Assembly (NCBI GenBank): GCA_017469355.1
Contig: JAFUGM010000026.1
Coordinates: forward strand, 1-41,891
Length of the DNA stretch: 41,891 nt
DNA from: Solobacterium sp.
Lineage (GTDB): Bacteria > Bacillota_I > Bacilli_A > Erysipelotrichales > Erysipelotrichaceae
Direction: 5' to 3'
This document shows, in pieces, positions 32,313 through 41,200 of this stretch. The notes beneath the pieces were generated by a model. It was not told the DNA's origin and searched no databases. It saw only the letters and a program-made list of their open reading frames with translations. The translations under genes and the position numbers were made by a program. Each line of letters starts with the position of its first letter. Position 1 is the stretch's first letter.

Positions 32313-33866
32313 TTACTGGGCCAGTTCCTGTACCCTCACTTCACGAATCAGGGTTACTTTAATCTGACCAGGATAGGTCATTTCGTTTTCAATCCGATCC
32401 TTCAGATCATGCGCAACCTTAACCATGGTTTCGTCATTGATCTTTTCCGGCTGAACCATAACCCGGATTTCACGGCCTGCCTGAATGGCGAAGGCCTTCT
32501 CAACACCATCGAAGCTTGTGGCGATCTTCTCCAGCTGTTCCAGACGTTCGATGTAGTTCTCCATCGATTCGTATCGCGCTCCCGGACGGGCTGCACTTAA
32601 GGTATCAGCTGCTGCTACAAGCACCGCGATGATGTCATCCGCCGGCTTATCGCCGTGATGGCTCTCAATCGCATTGATGACGATATTGTTTTCGCCATAC
32701 TTCTTAGCGACCTTGGCACCCAGTTCCACGTGGGAGCCTTCCTGTTCAAAGTCAATGGCTTTACCGATGTCATGAAGCAGACCAGCACGTTTGGCCAGCT
32801 GCTGGTTGAGTCCCAGCTCTGCCGCCATGATGCCGGCGAAGGTTGCGACTTCCATCGAGTGTTCCAGAACATTCTGACCATAGCTGTAACGATAGCGAAG
32901 CCGTCCAACCAGTTTAGTGAGTTCACGGTTCAGACGATTGATTCCGAGTTTGAATACCGCCTCATCACCGATCTTGGCAATCGTATCATCCAGTTCTCTT
33001 GTGACCTTATTTACAACTTCCTCAATCCGTCCCGGCTGAATCCGGCCGTCCTTCATGAGCTGTTCCAATGACTGTCTTGCGATCTCTCTGCGAATCGGAT
33101 CGAAGCAGGAAACGGTAATGACATCCGGTGTATCATCGATGATCAGGTCAACCCCGGTTGCCTGTTCAATCGCCTTGATATTCCGTCCCTCACGGCCGAT
33201 GATCCGACCCTTCATATCCTCATTGGGAAGTGTCACAACCGAAACCGTTCGGTCAATGGTCTCTTCCTGCGAGTAGCGCTGAATCGCCGTAGCGATAATG
33301 TTTCTCGCGTTATCCGCCGCCTTTTCCTGAGCGATTTCATCCTGTTCGTGGAGGTAAGCCGCGATATCCTTTTCGGACTTCTTGGCAACCGCATCCATCA
33401 GTTCGGCTTTAGCGTCTTCACGGGACAGCCCGGCTGCTTTTTCCAGCACCTCAATCTGACTGTCAATCCGCTGCTTGAGTTCCTCTTCCATCTTGCTGAG
33501 ATGCTTGAGTTTATCATCAGCGAGTCTGGTCTTTTCGTCGAGCTTCTTCTCTTTTGCGCTCAAATTTTCCTCACGGAAGCCAATATTATCCTCCCGCCGC
33601 ACAAGTTTGTTCTCCTGTGCCTGGATGCGGTCCCTCTGGCTCTTAATCTCACGTTCAGCCTGCTGCTTCATTTCCATGACCTGCTGCTTACCGTCGAGAT
33701 TCGCCTGACGAACAATATTCTCCGCTTTAGCATTCGATTCGTCGAGAATGGACTGTGCCTCATTCCGTGCCCGGTCGAGGCCAGCCCGGCTCGAAATCGT
33801 CATGATCACGACTCCGATTACAATGCCGGCAATCCCAGCGAGAATGGGGATCAGTACATTATTCAT
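32313..33866 (-). CDS. rny: Ribonuclease Y
   Basis: A 517-residue membrane-bound endoribonuclease that starts mRNA decay in Firmicutes. An N-terminal transmembrane helix (4-24) is followed by a long coiled coil (about 30-190), a KH domain (GRIIGREGRNIKAIEQATGV) and an HD domain with the catalytic HD in LLHDIGKA. Length and order are normal. It has its own promoter and a GGAGGG site. Together with YmdB and the RNase J2-like protein it makes this region rich in RNA-decay functions. Confidence 0.98.
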   Translation of the reverse strand: MNNVLIPILAGIAGIVIGVVIMTISSRAGLDRARNEAQSILDESNAKAENIVRQANLDGKQQVMEMKQQAEREIKSQRDRIQAQENKLVRREDNIGFREENLSAKEKKLDEKTRLADDKLKHLSKMEEELKQRIDSQIEVLEKAAGLSREDAKAELMDAVAKKSEKDIAAYLHEQDEIAQEKAADNARNIIATAIQRYSQEETIDRTVSVVTLPNEDMKGRIIGREGRNIKAIEQATGVDLIIDDTPDVITVSCFDPIRREIARQSLEQLMKDGRIQPGRIEEVVNKVTRELDDTIAKIGDEAVFKLGINRLNRELTKLVGRLRYRYSYGQNVLEHSMEVATFAGIMAAELGLNQQLAKRAGLLHDIGKAIDFEQEGSHVELGAKVAKKYGENNIVINAIESHHGDKPADDIIAVLVAAADTLSAARPGARYESMENYIERLEQLEKIATSFDGVEKAFAIQAGREIRVMVQPEKINDETMVKVAHDLKDRIENEMTYPGQIKVTLIREVRVQELAQ

Positions 33867-33916
33867 TGTTCAACCCTCCATTCGTCTGTACATATTCAGG
33901 ATTTCTCCCATCGGAC

Positions 33917-33945
33917 ATTATATAAAAAAACGAGATATTTCACAA
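33917..33945 (-). promoter_or_regulatory. Promoter of rny-ymdB
   Basis: TTGTGA (33940-33945) and a perfect TATAAT (33917-33922) are separated by 17 nt. Confidence 0.75.
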
Positions 33946-33973
33946 CTACAGGATTCCTCGTGAAACATGCAGT

Positions 33974-33998
33974 AAAAAAGCACCGAACTGGTGCTTTT
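33974..33998 (-). terminator. Terminator of recA
   Basis: The stem AAAAGCACC/GGTGCTTTT with a 5-nt loop is followed by a T-tract. The recA stop codon adjoins the stem. Confidence 0.85.
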
Positions 33999-35056
33999 CA
34001 GGCTTCACTCTGTGCTTCTTCCGGAGCGACTTCTCCGGTCCCGAACAGTTTTTCCTTTACGGCTGCAGTCACTTCCGCATCAATTTCCGGATGTGTCTTC
34101 ATGAATTCCCGCACAGCCTGGAAACCCTGGCCGATCTTATCTCCCTTATAGGAGAACCAGGCACCAGACTTATCAATGATGTCATGTTCAACCGCCATAT
34201 TGATCACTTCATCCAGGTGACTGATGCCTTCGCCATAGATCATATTTACGGTAGCGGTCTTAAACGGAGGCGCGACCTTGTTTTTTACAACCTTAATCTT
34301 TACGACATTTCCATAGGCATCCTGACCAGTCTTGAGGGTTTCTCCCTTACGCACATCCAGACGAACGCTGGAGTAGAACTTCAGAGCACGGCCACCCGGG
34401 GTCGTTTCCGGATTGCCGAACATGATTCCAACCTTTTCACGCAGCTGGTTGATAAAAATCGCTGTGCAGTTGGAGCGGTTCATGACACCCGCCAGTTTCC
34501 GCATTGCCTTGGACATCAGGCGGGCCTGAAGGCCAACGCTGGCATCGCCCATTTCCCCATCCAGTTCCGCCTGGGGCACCAGTGCCGCAACAGAGTCAAT
34601 GACAATCAGGTCAATCGCACCGGATTTAATCAGTACTTCAGTGATCTCGAGGGCCTGTTCGCCTGAATCCGGCTGCGAGAGAATCAGTTCATCAATGTCA
34701 ACTCCAAGGTTTCTCGCATAGGTTGGGTCAATCGCGTTTTCCGCGTCAATAAATGCGCAGCGGCCGCCTTCCTTCTGGCATTCGGCAATCGCATGAAGCG
34801 CAAGTGTGGTTTTACCGGAAGATTCCGGTCCGTAGATCTCGATGATACGTCCTTTCGGGTATCCTCCGATCCCAAGTGCAGCGTCCAGTGTCAGGCTTCC
34901 AGTCGGAATCGCGTCCACCGATACATCAGCCCGGTCACCCAGGCGCATGATGGAACCCTTTCCGTATTCCTTTTCAATGGCACGCAGTGCCTCCTGCAGG
35001 AGCTGATCTTTCTTATCATCACTTACAGGAACGTTTTTTGTGTCTTTCGCAGGCAT
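33998..35056 (-). CDS. recA: Recombinase RecA
   Basis: A 352-residue recombinase. Walker [10 protein letters not shown], Walker [13 protein letters not shown] and the L2 loop area [22 protein letters not shown] are intact. It pairs homologous DNA and activates LexA self-cleavage. I chose the ATG at 35056, which is 9 nt after GGAG; the other in-frame ATG three codons upstream touches the Shine-Dalgarno site. No LexA/DinR box (CGAAC-N4-GTTCG) is visible in the 55-nt gap to pgsA. It is probably expressed with pgsA or from a weak promoter not resolved here. Confidence 0.98.
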   Translation of the reverse strand: MPAKDTKNVPVSDDKKDQLLQEALRAIEKEYGKGSIMRLGDRADVSVDAIPTGSLTLDAALGIGGYPKGRIIEIYGPESSGKTTLALHAIAECQKEGGRCAFIDAENAIDPTYARNLGVDIDELILSQPDSGEQALEITEVLIKSGAIDLIVIDSVAALVPQAELDGEMGDASVGLQARLMSKAMRKLAGVMNRSNCTAIFINQLREKVGIMFGNPETTPGGRALKFYSSVRLDVRKGETLKTGQDAYGNVVKIKVVKNKVAPPFKTATVNMIYGEGISHLDEVINMAVEHDIIDKSGAWFSYKGDKIGQGFQAVREFMKTHPEIDAEVTAAVKEKLFGTGEVAPEEAQSEA

Positions 35057-35120
35057 AACTTTCATCTCCTTACACTTACTATTTATCCACCGGAATCCAA
35101 ATCCCCCGGAAAACTTACAT

Positions 35121-35714
35121 TTATTTTGATTCGAGAATATCTTCTTTCAGCTGATTGAAATAGGATACTCCGCTGGCCACACTGACGAAGGTGCTGAACC
35201 ATAACATCAATTCACTGACCGGAAGCTGCCATAATTCAAACGGAAGATTATTCAGCAGAATGAGTGCGATCGTAATCATCTGAGACGCGGTCTTCACTTT
35301 TCCAAGCATCTGTGCCGAAACCACTTTCCCATTCCCAGCCGCAATCAGCCGACATCCGTCCACAATAATATCACGGCATACCATGATGATGACCGGAATC
35401 GGGGAGATCACCCCTCTTGAGACAAAGAGGATGAACATCGCCGATGTCAACATCTTATCCGCAATCGGATCCAGGAATTTTCCAAAGGTCGTCTGAAGAT
35501 TGCGGGATCGGGCAATCTGTCCATCCAGAAGATCCGTCACCGCCGCAACCGCATAGATGACCAGGCAGATCAAATTCACTGCGGAAATACGCACCGCCCC
35601 GATGGAAAAGACCGTCAGTTCCACGCCGAACTGGGCATAAGGAAACAAATAGGCCAATACCGCCAGAGGGATCAGAACAATCCGAAACAGCGTCAGACGA
35701 TTAGGAAGATTCAT
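35121..35714 (-). CDS. pgsA: CDP-diacylglycerol-glycerol-3-phosphate phosphatidyltransferase
   Basis: A 197-residue membrane enzyme making phosphatidylglycerol phosphate. The CDP-alcohol transferase motif is complete: DG..AR........G...D...D in [20 protein letters not shown] and the following FLDPIADK. About six transmembrane helices are expected. Start at 35714 follows GGAGG and an extended -10; a longer frame would run into rnpB and is rejected. cinA, often found between pgsA and recA, is missing. Confidence 0.95.
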   Translation of the reverse strand: MNLPNRLTLFRIVLIPLAVLAYLFPYAQFGVELTVFSIGAVRISAVNLICLVIYAVAAVTDLLDGQIARSRNLQTTFGKFLDPIADKMLTSAMFILFVSRGVISPIPVIIMVCRDIIVDGCRLIAAGNGKVVSAQMLGKVKTASQMITIALILLNNLPFELWQLPVSELMLWFSTFVSVASGVSYFNQLKEDILESK

Positions 35715-35745
35715 ACTGTGCGTTCCTCCGTATACAACAGTTAAC

Positions 35746-35754
35746 AGTATAGCA
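35746..35754 (-). promoter_or_regulatory. Extended -10 promoter of pgsA
   Basis: TGCTATACT is an extended -10 element 31 nt before the pgsA start, directly after the rnpB terminator. Confidence 0.55.
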
Positions 35755-35763
35755 TGACCGAAC

Positions 35764-35788
35764 AAAAAGAGAGGCATTCCGCCTCTCG
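35764..35788 (-). terminator. Terminator of rnpB
   Basis: The perfect 7-bp stem GAGAGGC/GCCTCTC with a 5-nt loop is followed by T5. Confidence 0.88.
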
Positions 35789-35789
35789 T

Positions 35790-36157
35790 TACGAACACAC
35801 TCTGTAAGCCATGTTCTGTCTCCGGTTTCCCGGATGGCAGCCATTTATCTCTGCCCGAAGGCACCTCCCGTCCCCTTCAGTTCGGGTCGGGGAATTCTCC
35901 TACCAAATTTGGATTTCTCGCTTGCGGGGTTTACCTCGTTCCACCCGGTATGTTTCCATACCAGCTTCGTCACTGTGGCACGTTACGGGCACGCCTCATG
36001 AGAGAAAGCTCTCTTTTAGATTTGCGCTCCGCCGTCAGCTTTCGCTGCCCGGTCTTATTGATTGGGCCGGCACAAACACTACAGGCATCGCAGCCTGTGC
36101 GAGCATGGACTTTCCTCTGATCTGTATCTGACCAGCGACTGCCCGAGTATCTTCGTA
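35790..36157 (-). ncRNA. rnpB: RNase P RNA, Bacillus (type B) class
   Basis: The catalytic RNA that trims 5-prime leaders from tRNA precursors, about 368 nt. Conserved pieces are visible in order: GAGGAAAGTCCATGCTCGCAC (universal P4 5-prime strand), GTGCCACAGTGACGAAG, GGTAAACCCC, GCGAGAAATCCAAATTTGG, and the 3-prime P4 strand ACAGAACATGGCTTAC. The order and these blocks agree with the Bacillus subtilis type B RNA. The P1 helix pairs TACGAA (36152-36157) with TTCGTA (35790-35795), fixing both ends. It starts directly after the gpsB stop codon and ends at a strong terminator. A separate promoter was not found. Confidence 0.95.
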
Positions 36158-36493
36158 TTAACGCTGTTTCTGTTCAAACACCTGTTCTTCCAGGCGGGAC
36201 AGACGCTTGAGAATATCGACATTGGCAGCGCCCTGCGCAGCCGGGGTGATGTTCTGTTCCAGCGCCCGGGTACGGCCCTCTTCTTCAATCAGCTTCGCCC
36301 GTAAGGAAGCGTTGGTGCGCTCCAGCTCCGCGATCTTCTGGTTGAGTTCCGCCGTGATTTCCTGGTAGGTCTGATAATCCTCCATCACAAGATCCAGAAA
36401 CCCGTCCACTTCTGAGGGGCTGTATCCTTTGAAATCGATATCAAACTGCTTATCCAGTATGGTCTGAATATCAAGATTTACCTTTCCTGCCAT
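36158..36493 (-). CDS. gpsB: Cell division protein GpsB (DivIVA-like)
   Basis: A 111-residue DivIVA-family protein. The N-terminal lipid-binding block GYSPSEVDGFLDLVMEDY (about 23-40) is followed by a coiled coil (40-75) and a C-terminal helical segment. GpsB links cell division with elongation by binding PBP1; the ponA gene encoding that enzyme lies in the divergent operon here, matching the known partnership. The stop codon directly touches rnpB, the same order as in Bacillus. Shine-Dalgarno GGGAGAG supports the start. Confidence 0.93.
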   Translation of the reverse strand: MAGKVNLDIQTILDKQFDIDFKGYSPSEVDGFLDLVMEDYQTYQEITAELNQKIAELERTNASLRAKLIEEEGRTRALEQNITPAAQGAANVDILKRLSRLEEQVFEQKQR

Positions 36494-36631
36494 TGACTCA
36501 CTCTCCCGTTACCTGCCTATTTTCGCATGAAAACAGCGTTTTGTGAACTGAATCAACACACAAAATCTTAACCTTATAAAATATGCGCACACTTTGTTTA
36601 TGAACCTGAGACCGTTATAATAGTAACCGTT
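36494..36631. other. Divergent gpsB / recU control region
   Basis: This 138-nt region carries the recU promoter on the plus strand and the gpsB leader on the minus strand. A 7-bp inverted repeat TTTTGTG/CACAAAA (36539-36565) lies near the middle and could be a regulator site. No confident gpsB promoter was found. Confidence 0.5.
36594..36621 (+). promoter_or_regulatory. Promoter of recU-ponA, very close to the start
   Basis: TTGTTT (36594-36599), a 16-nt spacer and a perfect TATAAT (36616-36621). Only 10 nt separate the -10 box from the recU ATG, so a nearly leaderless mRNA is expected. Confidence 0.65.
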
Positions 36632-37210
36632 ATGGTCAACTATCCAAACGGGAAAAAGAATACCTTCCATACCGCCGCTGCCTCCCAGGCAGACCGAGGT
36701 ATGGCTTTAGAAAAAGATATCAATGCGACCAACGAGTATTACCTGTCTATTGACCGGGCAGTGATACACAAAAAGCCGACTCCCGTTACCATCGTCAAGG
36801 TAGATTATCCAAGGCGCAGCGCCGCCAAAATCACCGAGGCCTATTTCAAGCTCCCCTCCACCACTGACTATAACGGGATTTATCGGGGGAAGTATATCGA
36901 CTTTGAGGCGAAGGAATGCGCACAGAAGACTTCCTTCCCACTCAAGTCCATTCACGAACATCAGATCAAACATCTTTCCTCCGTCCTGAATCACGGGGCG
37001 ATTGCCTTCCTGATTATCCGTTTCACCAAACTTGGTGAAACGTATCTTGCGGATGCGGAGGAAACGATACGCTATATCAACACCTGTGACCGCCAATCCA
37101 TTCCTTATGAATGGTTTACGGAGCACGCCCACCTGATTCCCTATAACTATGTACGTCCGGTGGATTACCTACAGGTCGTTGATCGTCTCTATTTTAAGGA
37201 GAACCAATGA
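36632..37210 (+). CDS. recU: Holliday junction resolvase RecU
   Basis: A 192-residue resolvase that cuts four-way DNA junctions. The catalytic core STTDYNGIYRGKYIDFEAKE (about 76-95) and the C-terminal WF..H region are present. The start MVNYPNGKK aligns with the known Bacillus start MIRYPNGK, which confirms it although no Shine-Dalgarno site exists; the transcript probably begins within a few bases of the ATG. The stop overlaps the ponA start by ATGA, the conserved recU-ponA pairing. Confidence 0.96.
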   Translation: MVNYPNGKKNTFHTAAASQADRGMALEKDINATNEYYLSIDRAVIHKKPTPVTIVKVDYPRRSAAKITEAYFKLPSTTDYNGIYRGKYIDFEAKECAQKTSFPLKSIHEHQIKHLSSVLNHGAIAFLIIRFTKLGETYLADAEETIRYINTCDRQSIPYEWFTEHAHLIPYNYVRPVDYLQVVDRLYFKENQ

Positions 37211-39933
37211 GTACACCTTCGCAGTCACGGAAGAAGAAACCGACCCGCAGTTCATCAAAGAAACCTGCGGTTCAGAATTCCTCTTCAAAACGCAAAAAAC
37301 AGAAACGACGGGTCAACCATCAGGCCGTATGGACGCTGATTCTGATCTTTTTCATCGTCATTGAGCTTGTGGTGGGAGCCTTGGGGGCAGTATTCCTGCA
37401 CCGCATGAGTGCCGGGAAACCGGAGCTGGTCATTGATGACTTCTTCTCTGCGGAAAGTTCCCATATCTATGACCGCAATGGCAGCCTGATTGCGGATGTT
37501 GGACTCCAGCTGCGGGAAAATGTCTCCTATGATGAGATTTCCGAATCGGTCGTCGATGCGTTCCTTGCGGTGGAAGACAGCCGTTATTTCGACCACAACG
37601 GGTTTGACCTGCCACGGTTTACCAAATCCGCAATTGACAATGTCTTAAACAAGATCCGGGGCCGCAGCGGTCTATCTGGCGGATCGACCTTCACGATGCA
37701 GTTGGTGAAGCTGACTTACTTCCAGAATGATGAAACCGGGCAGACAGCCAATCGGAATATCGAATATAAAGTCCAGCAGATCGCCCTGGCACGGGAACTG
37801 GAAGAAGTCGCGGATAAGAAGACCATCTTCGAAATGTATCTGAATAAGATGAATTTCGGTGGAACGGGAAACATTCGGGGAATCGAAATGGCCGCCCAGT
37901 ATTACTACGGAAAGAGTGCCGGAGAACTGAATCTTCCGGAAGCTGCGATGCTTGCGGGAGTGATCAACGCTCCATACACTTATGATCCCCATAACTTCCT
38001 GGACAACGCTATAGCACGACGGAATACCGTACTTTCCCTGATGGTTCGCCATGGCTATATTACCGAAAAGGAATACAACCTTGCCCGTATGGTCAAGGTG
38101 GAAGATACCCTGATTGATCCATCATCCCGCCAACGCAGTGGAGAAGCCTATGCGTATCAGTCCTATATTGATACTGTGATCGAGGAAGCCAGTGCCGTCA
38201 CTGGTCTTGATCCCCTCTCGGTTGCGATGGATATCTATACCTTCATGGATCCTGAAGTACAGTCCGTCATGGATGATATTCAGGCAGAGCGCACTGAAGA
38301 AGTCGTCTTCCCGGATGAACTGATGGAAATCGGCATCATCGCCGAAAACAATCAGACCGGGGAAATCGTCGCGATCGGCGGCGGAAGAAACTATGGCCGG
38401 GGCGGATCGATGTTGTTGAATCACGCAACAAATCAGTACAAGCAGCCCGGGTCCAGCGTAAAGCCGTTCCTTGACTATGCATTAGCATTTGAATATCTCG
38501 GATGGGCAACCAGCCATGTCGTTACTGACCGGCCGATTTCCTACCAGGGAACCAATATGATCATCAAGAACGCCAACGGTGTCTATAACGGTCAGGTCAC
38601 CCTGTCCTATGCGATTTCCGCTTCCCTCAATACGCCAGCCATCCAGGCCCTGCAGGATGTCATCAACACCGCCGGATGGGATACGGTAGTTTCCTACATC
38701 AATTCCCTTGGCTTCTCTCAGGTTACTTATGACAACTTCGATATCGGATTTGCGATTGGTGGTTCGAACTTTACCGCCTCTTGCCAGGAAGTCATGGCAG
38801 CCCACGCAATCCTGATGAACGGAGGCAACTACATCAAACCGCATACCATTGAACGGATTGAATACCGCAATGGCATGTCTGCTCCGCTCACGCCTTACTA
38901 TGAGCCGGTAAATGTGCTTTCCCCGCAGGCCGCCTACCTTGCGGCACAGTTGATGTATACCGCAGTTCATGGCGGTGTGTTCAACTACCTGGATATCCTG
39001 ACCCGAAGTTACGCGACCTATGGAAAAACCGGAACATCCGATTGGGGAGATGAAGGTCTGCAGTATAACATTCCTCAGGGCGCATCCAAAGATAAGTGGA
39101 TGGTTGCAGATACCAGCGAATATACAATCTGTACCTGGGTCGGATATGAAAAAGGCGTCAAGGATAAAGACACCTACTTCTCAAGAGAAAAGTCAAATAT
39201 GAATATTCCGGGAAACATCTGTTCTCTGGTACTTGATGTTCTGAATCGAGACCATGAGCCAGAAGCACTGGAGATGCCGGAAGGAATCTCCAGCATCACA
39301 CATGTTCTCGGCACCTGGCCCTACACCTCTCCAGTATCGGGAATGGACGGAAGTCTGATCACGTCCGGTCTTATCAAGAGTCAATACGCCTCTCTTGCGA
39401 GTCCCGAATCCGCAGACAAGGTTTCCTCGTTGAACAGCTTTAACGCTTCGTTAAACAACGATGGCACCGTTCACTTCTCATGGACGAAATATCCGGATAC
39501 CGACAAGCTGGAAGTTGCGGAGAATACGATGGATATCTCCCTGCGGGATGGGGCTGGAAATATTCTTGTCGAAGCCTATGGCAACCGCATGTTTGACTGG
39601 AGCTGGGTCTATGGACCGATCCGTTATCAGGCCCGTCTTTATCAGAATGGCGTTGAGCTGGATACAATCAGCACCGATGAAGATGAATGGGATGAGGATA
39701 TCGAACTCAAGGAAGATGCCGATATTCGTGCCTGCGGTTTCTACGCTTACGAGGAAACCGGAGACGCTTCCAATGAGATCTGCGTCACATTCCATACACC
39801 AAAGGAGGAAAAGGAACCGGAACCGACGGTAAGTCCAAGTCCCAGTCCTGAACCGGAACCGGAGGAACCTGCAGCTGCACCCGAAGAACCGGAAGAAAAC
39901 AGTGAGGAGTCCTCGGAAACCGATGATAACTAA
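37207..39933 (+). CDS. ponA: Bifunctional penicillin-binding protein 1A
   Basis: A 908-residue class A PBP that polymerises and cross-links peptidoglycan. A Lys/Arg-rich cytoplasmic tail (1-37) precedes a transmembrane helix (41-64). The glycosyltransferase domain has catalytic Glu123 in AVEDSRYFDH and GGSTFTMQLVK. The transpeptidase has SxxK with Ser416 (GSSVKP), SxN at 473-475 (SLN) and KTG at 607-609. A fibronectin-type-III-like domain (about 735-855) and an acidic Pro/Glu/Ser tail (about 860-908) follow. The recU overlap and the divergent gpsB, whose product partners PBP1, fit the Bacillus arrangement. It ends at a bidirectional terminator. Confidence 0.97.
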   Translation: MSTPSQSRKKKPTRSSSKKPAVQNSSSKRKKQKRRVNHQAVWTLILIFFIVIELVVGALGAVFLHRMSAGKPELVIDDFFSAESSHIYDRNGSLIADVGLQLRENVSYDEISESVVDAFLAVEDSRYFDHNGFDLPRFTKSAIDNVLNKIRGRSGLSGGSTFTMQLVKLTYFQNDETGQTANRNIEYKVQQIALARELEEVADKKTIFEMYLNKMNFGGTGNIRGIEMAAQYYYGKSAGELNLPEAAMLAGVINAPYTYDPHNFLDNAIARRNTVLSLMVRHGYITEKEYNLARMVKVEDTLIDPSSRQRSGEAYAYQSYIDTVIEEASAVTGLDPLSVAMDIYTFMDPEVQSVMDDIQAERTEEVVFPDELMEIGIIAENNQTGEIVAIGGGRNYGRGGSMLLNHATNQYKQPGSSVKPFLDYALAFEYLGWATSHVVTDRPISYQGTNMIIKNANGVYNGQVTLSYAISASLNTPAIQALQDVINTAGWDTVVSYINSLGFSQVTYDNFDIGFAIGGSNFTASCQEVMAAHAILMNGGNYIKPHTIERIEYRNGMSAPLTPYYEPVNVLSPQAAYLAAQLMYTAVHGGVFNYLDILTRSYATYGKTGTSDWGDEGLQYNIPQGASKDKWMVADTSEYTICTWVGYEKGVKDKDTYFSREKSNMNIPGNICSLVLDVLNRDHEPEALEMPEGISSITHVLGTWPYTSPVSGMDGSLITSGLIKSQYASLASPESADKVSSLNSFNASLNNDGTVHFSWTKYPDTDKLEVAENTMDISLRDGAGNILVEAYGNRMFDWSWVYGPIRYQARLYQNGVELDTISTDEDEWDEDIELKEDADIRACGFYAYEETGDASNEICVTFHTPKEEKEPEPTVSPSPSPEPEPEEPAAAPEEPEENSEESSETDDN

Positions 39934-39965
39934 AACACTGAGCCAGATCACTCAGTGTTTTTTCG
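39933..39965. terminator. Bidirectional terminator between ponA and nth
   Basis: The stem AAACACTGAG/CTCAGTGTTT with an 8-nt loop has T-tracts on both strands. It ends ponA and the converging nth transcript; the nth stop codon (39952-39954) lies within the stem. Confidence 0.9.
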
Positions 39966-40590
39966 TTTCATCGAATTTTCCGTATCGGCACTTTCCTTCA
40001 AACGGACATCTGGTGCATTCCGGATTCCGGGAATGACACATATAGCGGCCAAAGAAGATCATCTGATGATGGGTTTGAATCCATCGTTCTTTGGGGATCT
40101 TGCGCTTCAGTTTCTGTTCCACTTCCAGAAGAGAATCTTCCGGTTTTGCGAGTCCCAGTCGACGGGAAACCCGACTGACATGGGTATCAACCGCAAGTGC
40201 GGGAACCCCATAACATTCACTCATGATGACATTGGCACACTTCCGCCCGACACCAGGCAGTGTTGTAAGATCTTCCATGTTGTCTGGCACAATGCCATCA
40301 AACCGTTCTACAATCCCCTGCGCCATCCCTTTGATAGCTCTGGCCTTGTTTCGGTAAAGACCCAGTGAGGCAATCTTCTGTTCAATGTCAGAAAGCTTTC
40401 CTTCCGCCAATGCATAAACATCAGGATATGCCTCAAATAACGCAGGTGTTACCCGATTCACCGAGGCATCGGTCGTCTGGGCTGAAAGCACCACCGCCAC
40501 CGCCATCTGATATGGATCCGCATGTTCGAGTTCACAATGGGCATAGGGAAACAGCTTATCCAGTTCTTCCAGAACGATCTGAGCCTTCAT
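39952..40590 (-). CDS. nth: Endonuclease III
   Basis: A 212-residue DNA glycosylase/AP lyase that removes oxidised pyrimidines. The helix-hairpin-helix LPGVGRKCANV contains the catalytic Lys, and VDTHVSRV contains the catalytic Asp. The C-terminal [4Fe-4S] site C-x6-C-x2-C-x5-C is complete. I chose the ATG at 40590, inside the 3-prime end of dnaD with AGGGAAAGG before it, giving a 35-nt overlap. dnaD-nth is the usual Firmicute neighbourhood of ponA. Confidence 0.96.
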   Translation of the reverse strand: MKAQIVLEELDKLFPYAHCELEHADPYQMAVAVVLSAQTTDASVNRVTPALFEAYPDVYALAEGKLSDIEQKIASLGLYRNKARAIKGMAQGIVERFDGIVPDNMEDLTTLPGVGRKCANVIMSECYGVPALAVDTHVSRVSRRLGLAKPEDSLLEVEQKLKRKIPKERWIQTHHQMIFFGRYMCHSRNPECTRCPFEGKCRYGKFDETKKH

Positions 40591-41128
40591 AACGCACCTT
40601 TCCCTGCTCAATCATATCGGCAGTATAGTTCTTCTTTGTCCATTCTCTCAGAATGGTATCGATATACGGCATGGAAACTTTCTGATACATACTGGCTTCC
40701 CGAAGGGCGAGAATAATCATCCGCTTTTCGTAGATTCGATTCCATTCCGAGATCCGTTCCATATCCTTCTGCGTCAACGGACGTTTCAGTTCACTTTCAA
40801 ATAAGTCAAATACAGGTCGGTCAATAATCCCTGCCTCCTTTGCGACATCGGTATCATAAAGGCCATCCAGCCGGAATGATACCCGCTTGCCGGAAGCACG
40901 GATATCAAGATATTTCTTCGCACATAACAAGGAAATGGTCTCATCCACATCCTTGGGATCCATACCTGCCTTCTGCGCCAGAGCGTCAATGGAAATGGGA
41001 ATGCGGTGCTCACTCATAAAATCGATCATCAACACAATGATCAGTTCCTTCTCACTTAACCCAAGAAATTCCAGGTGATCGAGCACCCAGTCACGGCGGT
41101 TCACAAACCGCTGTTCATACCATTTCAT
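40556..41128 (-). CDS. dnaD: DnaD-like replication protein
   Basis: A 190-residue protein with an N-terminal winged-helix DnaD domain (about 1-90) and a short DnaD_B helical domain (PLTQKDMERISEWNRIY to TILREW). DnaD helps load the replicative helicase at oriC and restart sites. Start at 41128 is supported by GAGGG with 8-nt spacing; an in-frame TTG 12 codons upstream is less likely. It is shorter than Bacillus DnaD (about 230), mainly at the disordered C-terminal end. Confidence 0.88.
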   Translation of the reverse strand: MKWYEQRFVNRRDWVLDHLEFLGLSEKELIIVLMIDFMSEHRIPISIDALAQKAGMDPKDVDETISLLCAKKYLDIRASGKRVSFRLDGLYDTDVAKEAGIIDRPVFDLFESELKRPLTQKDMERISEWNRIYEKRMIILALREASMYQKVSMPYIDTILREWTKKNYTADMIEQGKVRYEGSDRSGRTG

Positions 41129-41153
41129 TCCACGTCCCTCAACTGTCCTTTCA

Positions 41154-41184
41154 TTGTACTCCAAGTCTAGCCTTGTTATATAAT
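41154..41184 (+). promoter_or_regulatory. Promoter of the thioredoxin-like gene
   Basis: A perfect TATAAT (41179-41184) lies 16 nt before the start codon. TTGTAC (41154-41159) is 19 nt upstream, a long spacer. The -10 lies in the palindrome GTTATATAATAAC. Confidence 0.5.
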
Positions 41185-41200
41185 AACGAAGGTTATTTTT

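Noticed and set aside
33348-34151. 267-codon plus-strand frame opposite rny and recA
   Set aside because: It covers the reverse complement of two conserved genes plus their intergenic terminator and promoter.
35057-35120. LexA box before recA
   Set aside because: No CGAAC-N4-GTTCG or close variant is present in the gap; SOS control at this point is not supported.
35715-35864. N-terminal extension of PgsA
   Set aside because: The extension overlaps rnpB and its terminator; the internal ATG with GGAGG is the true start.
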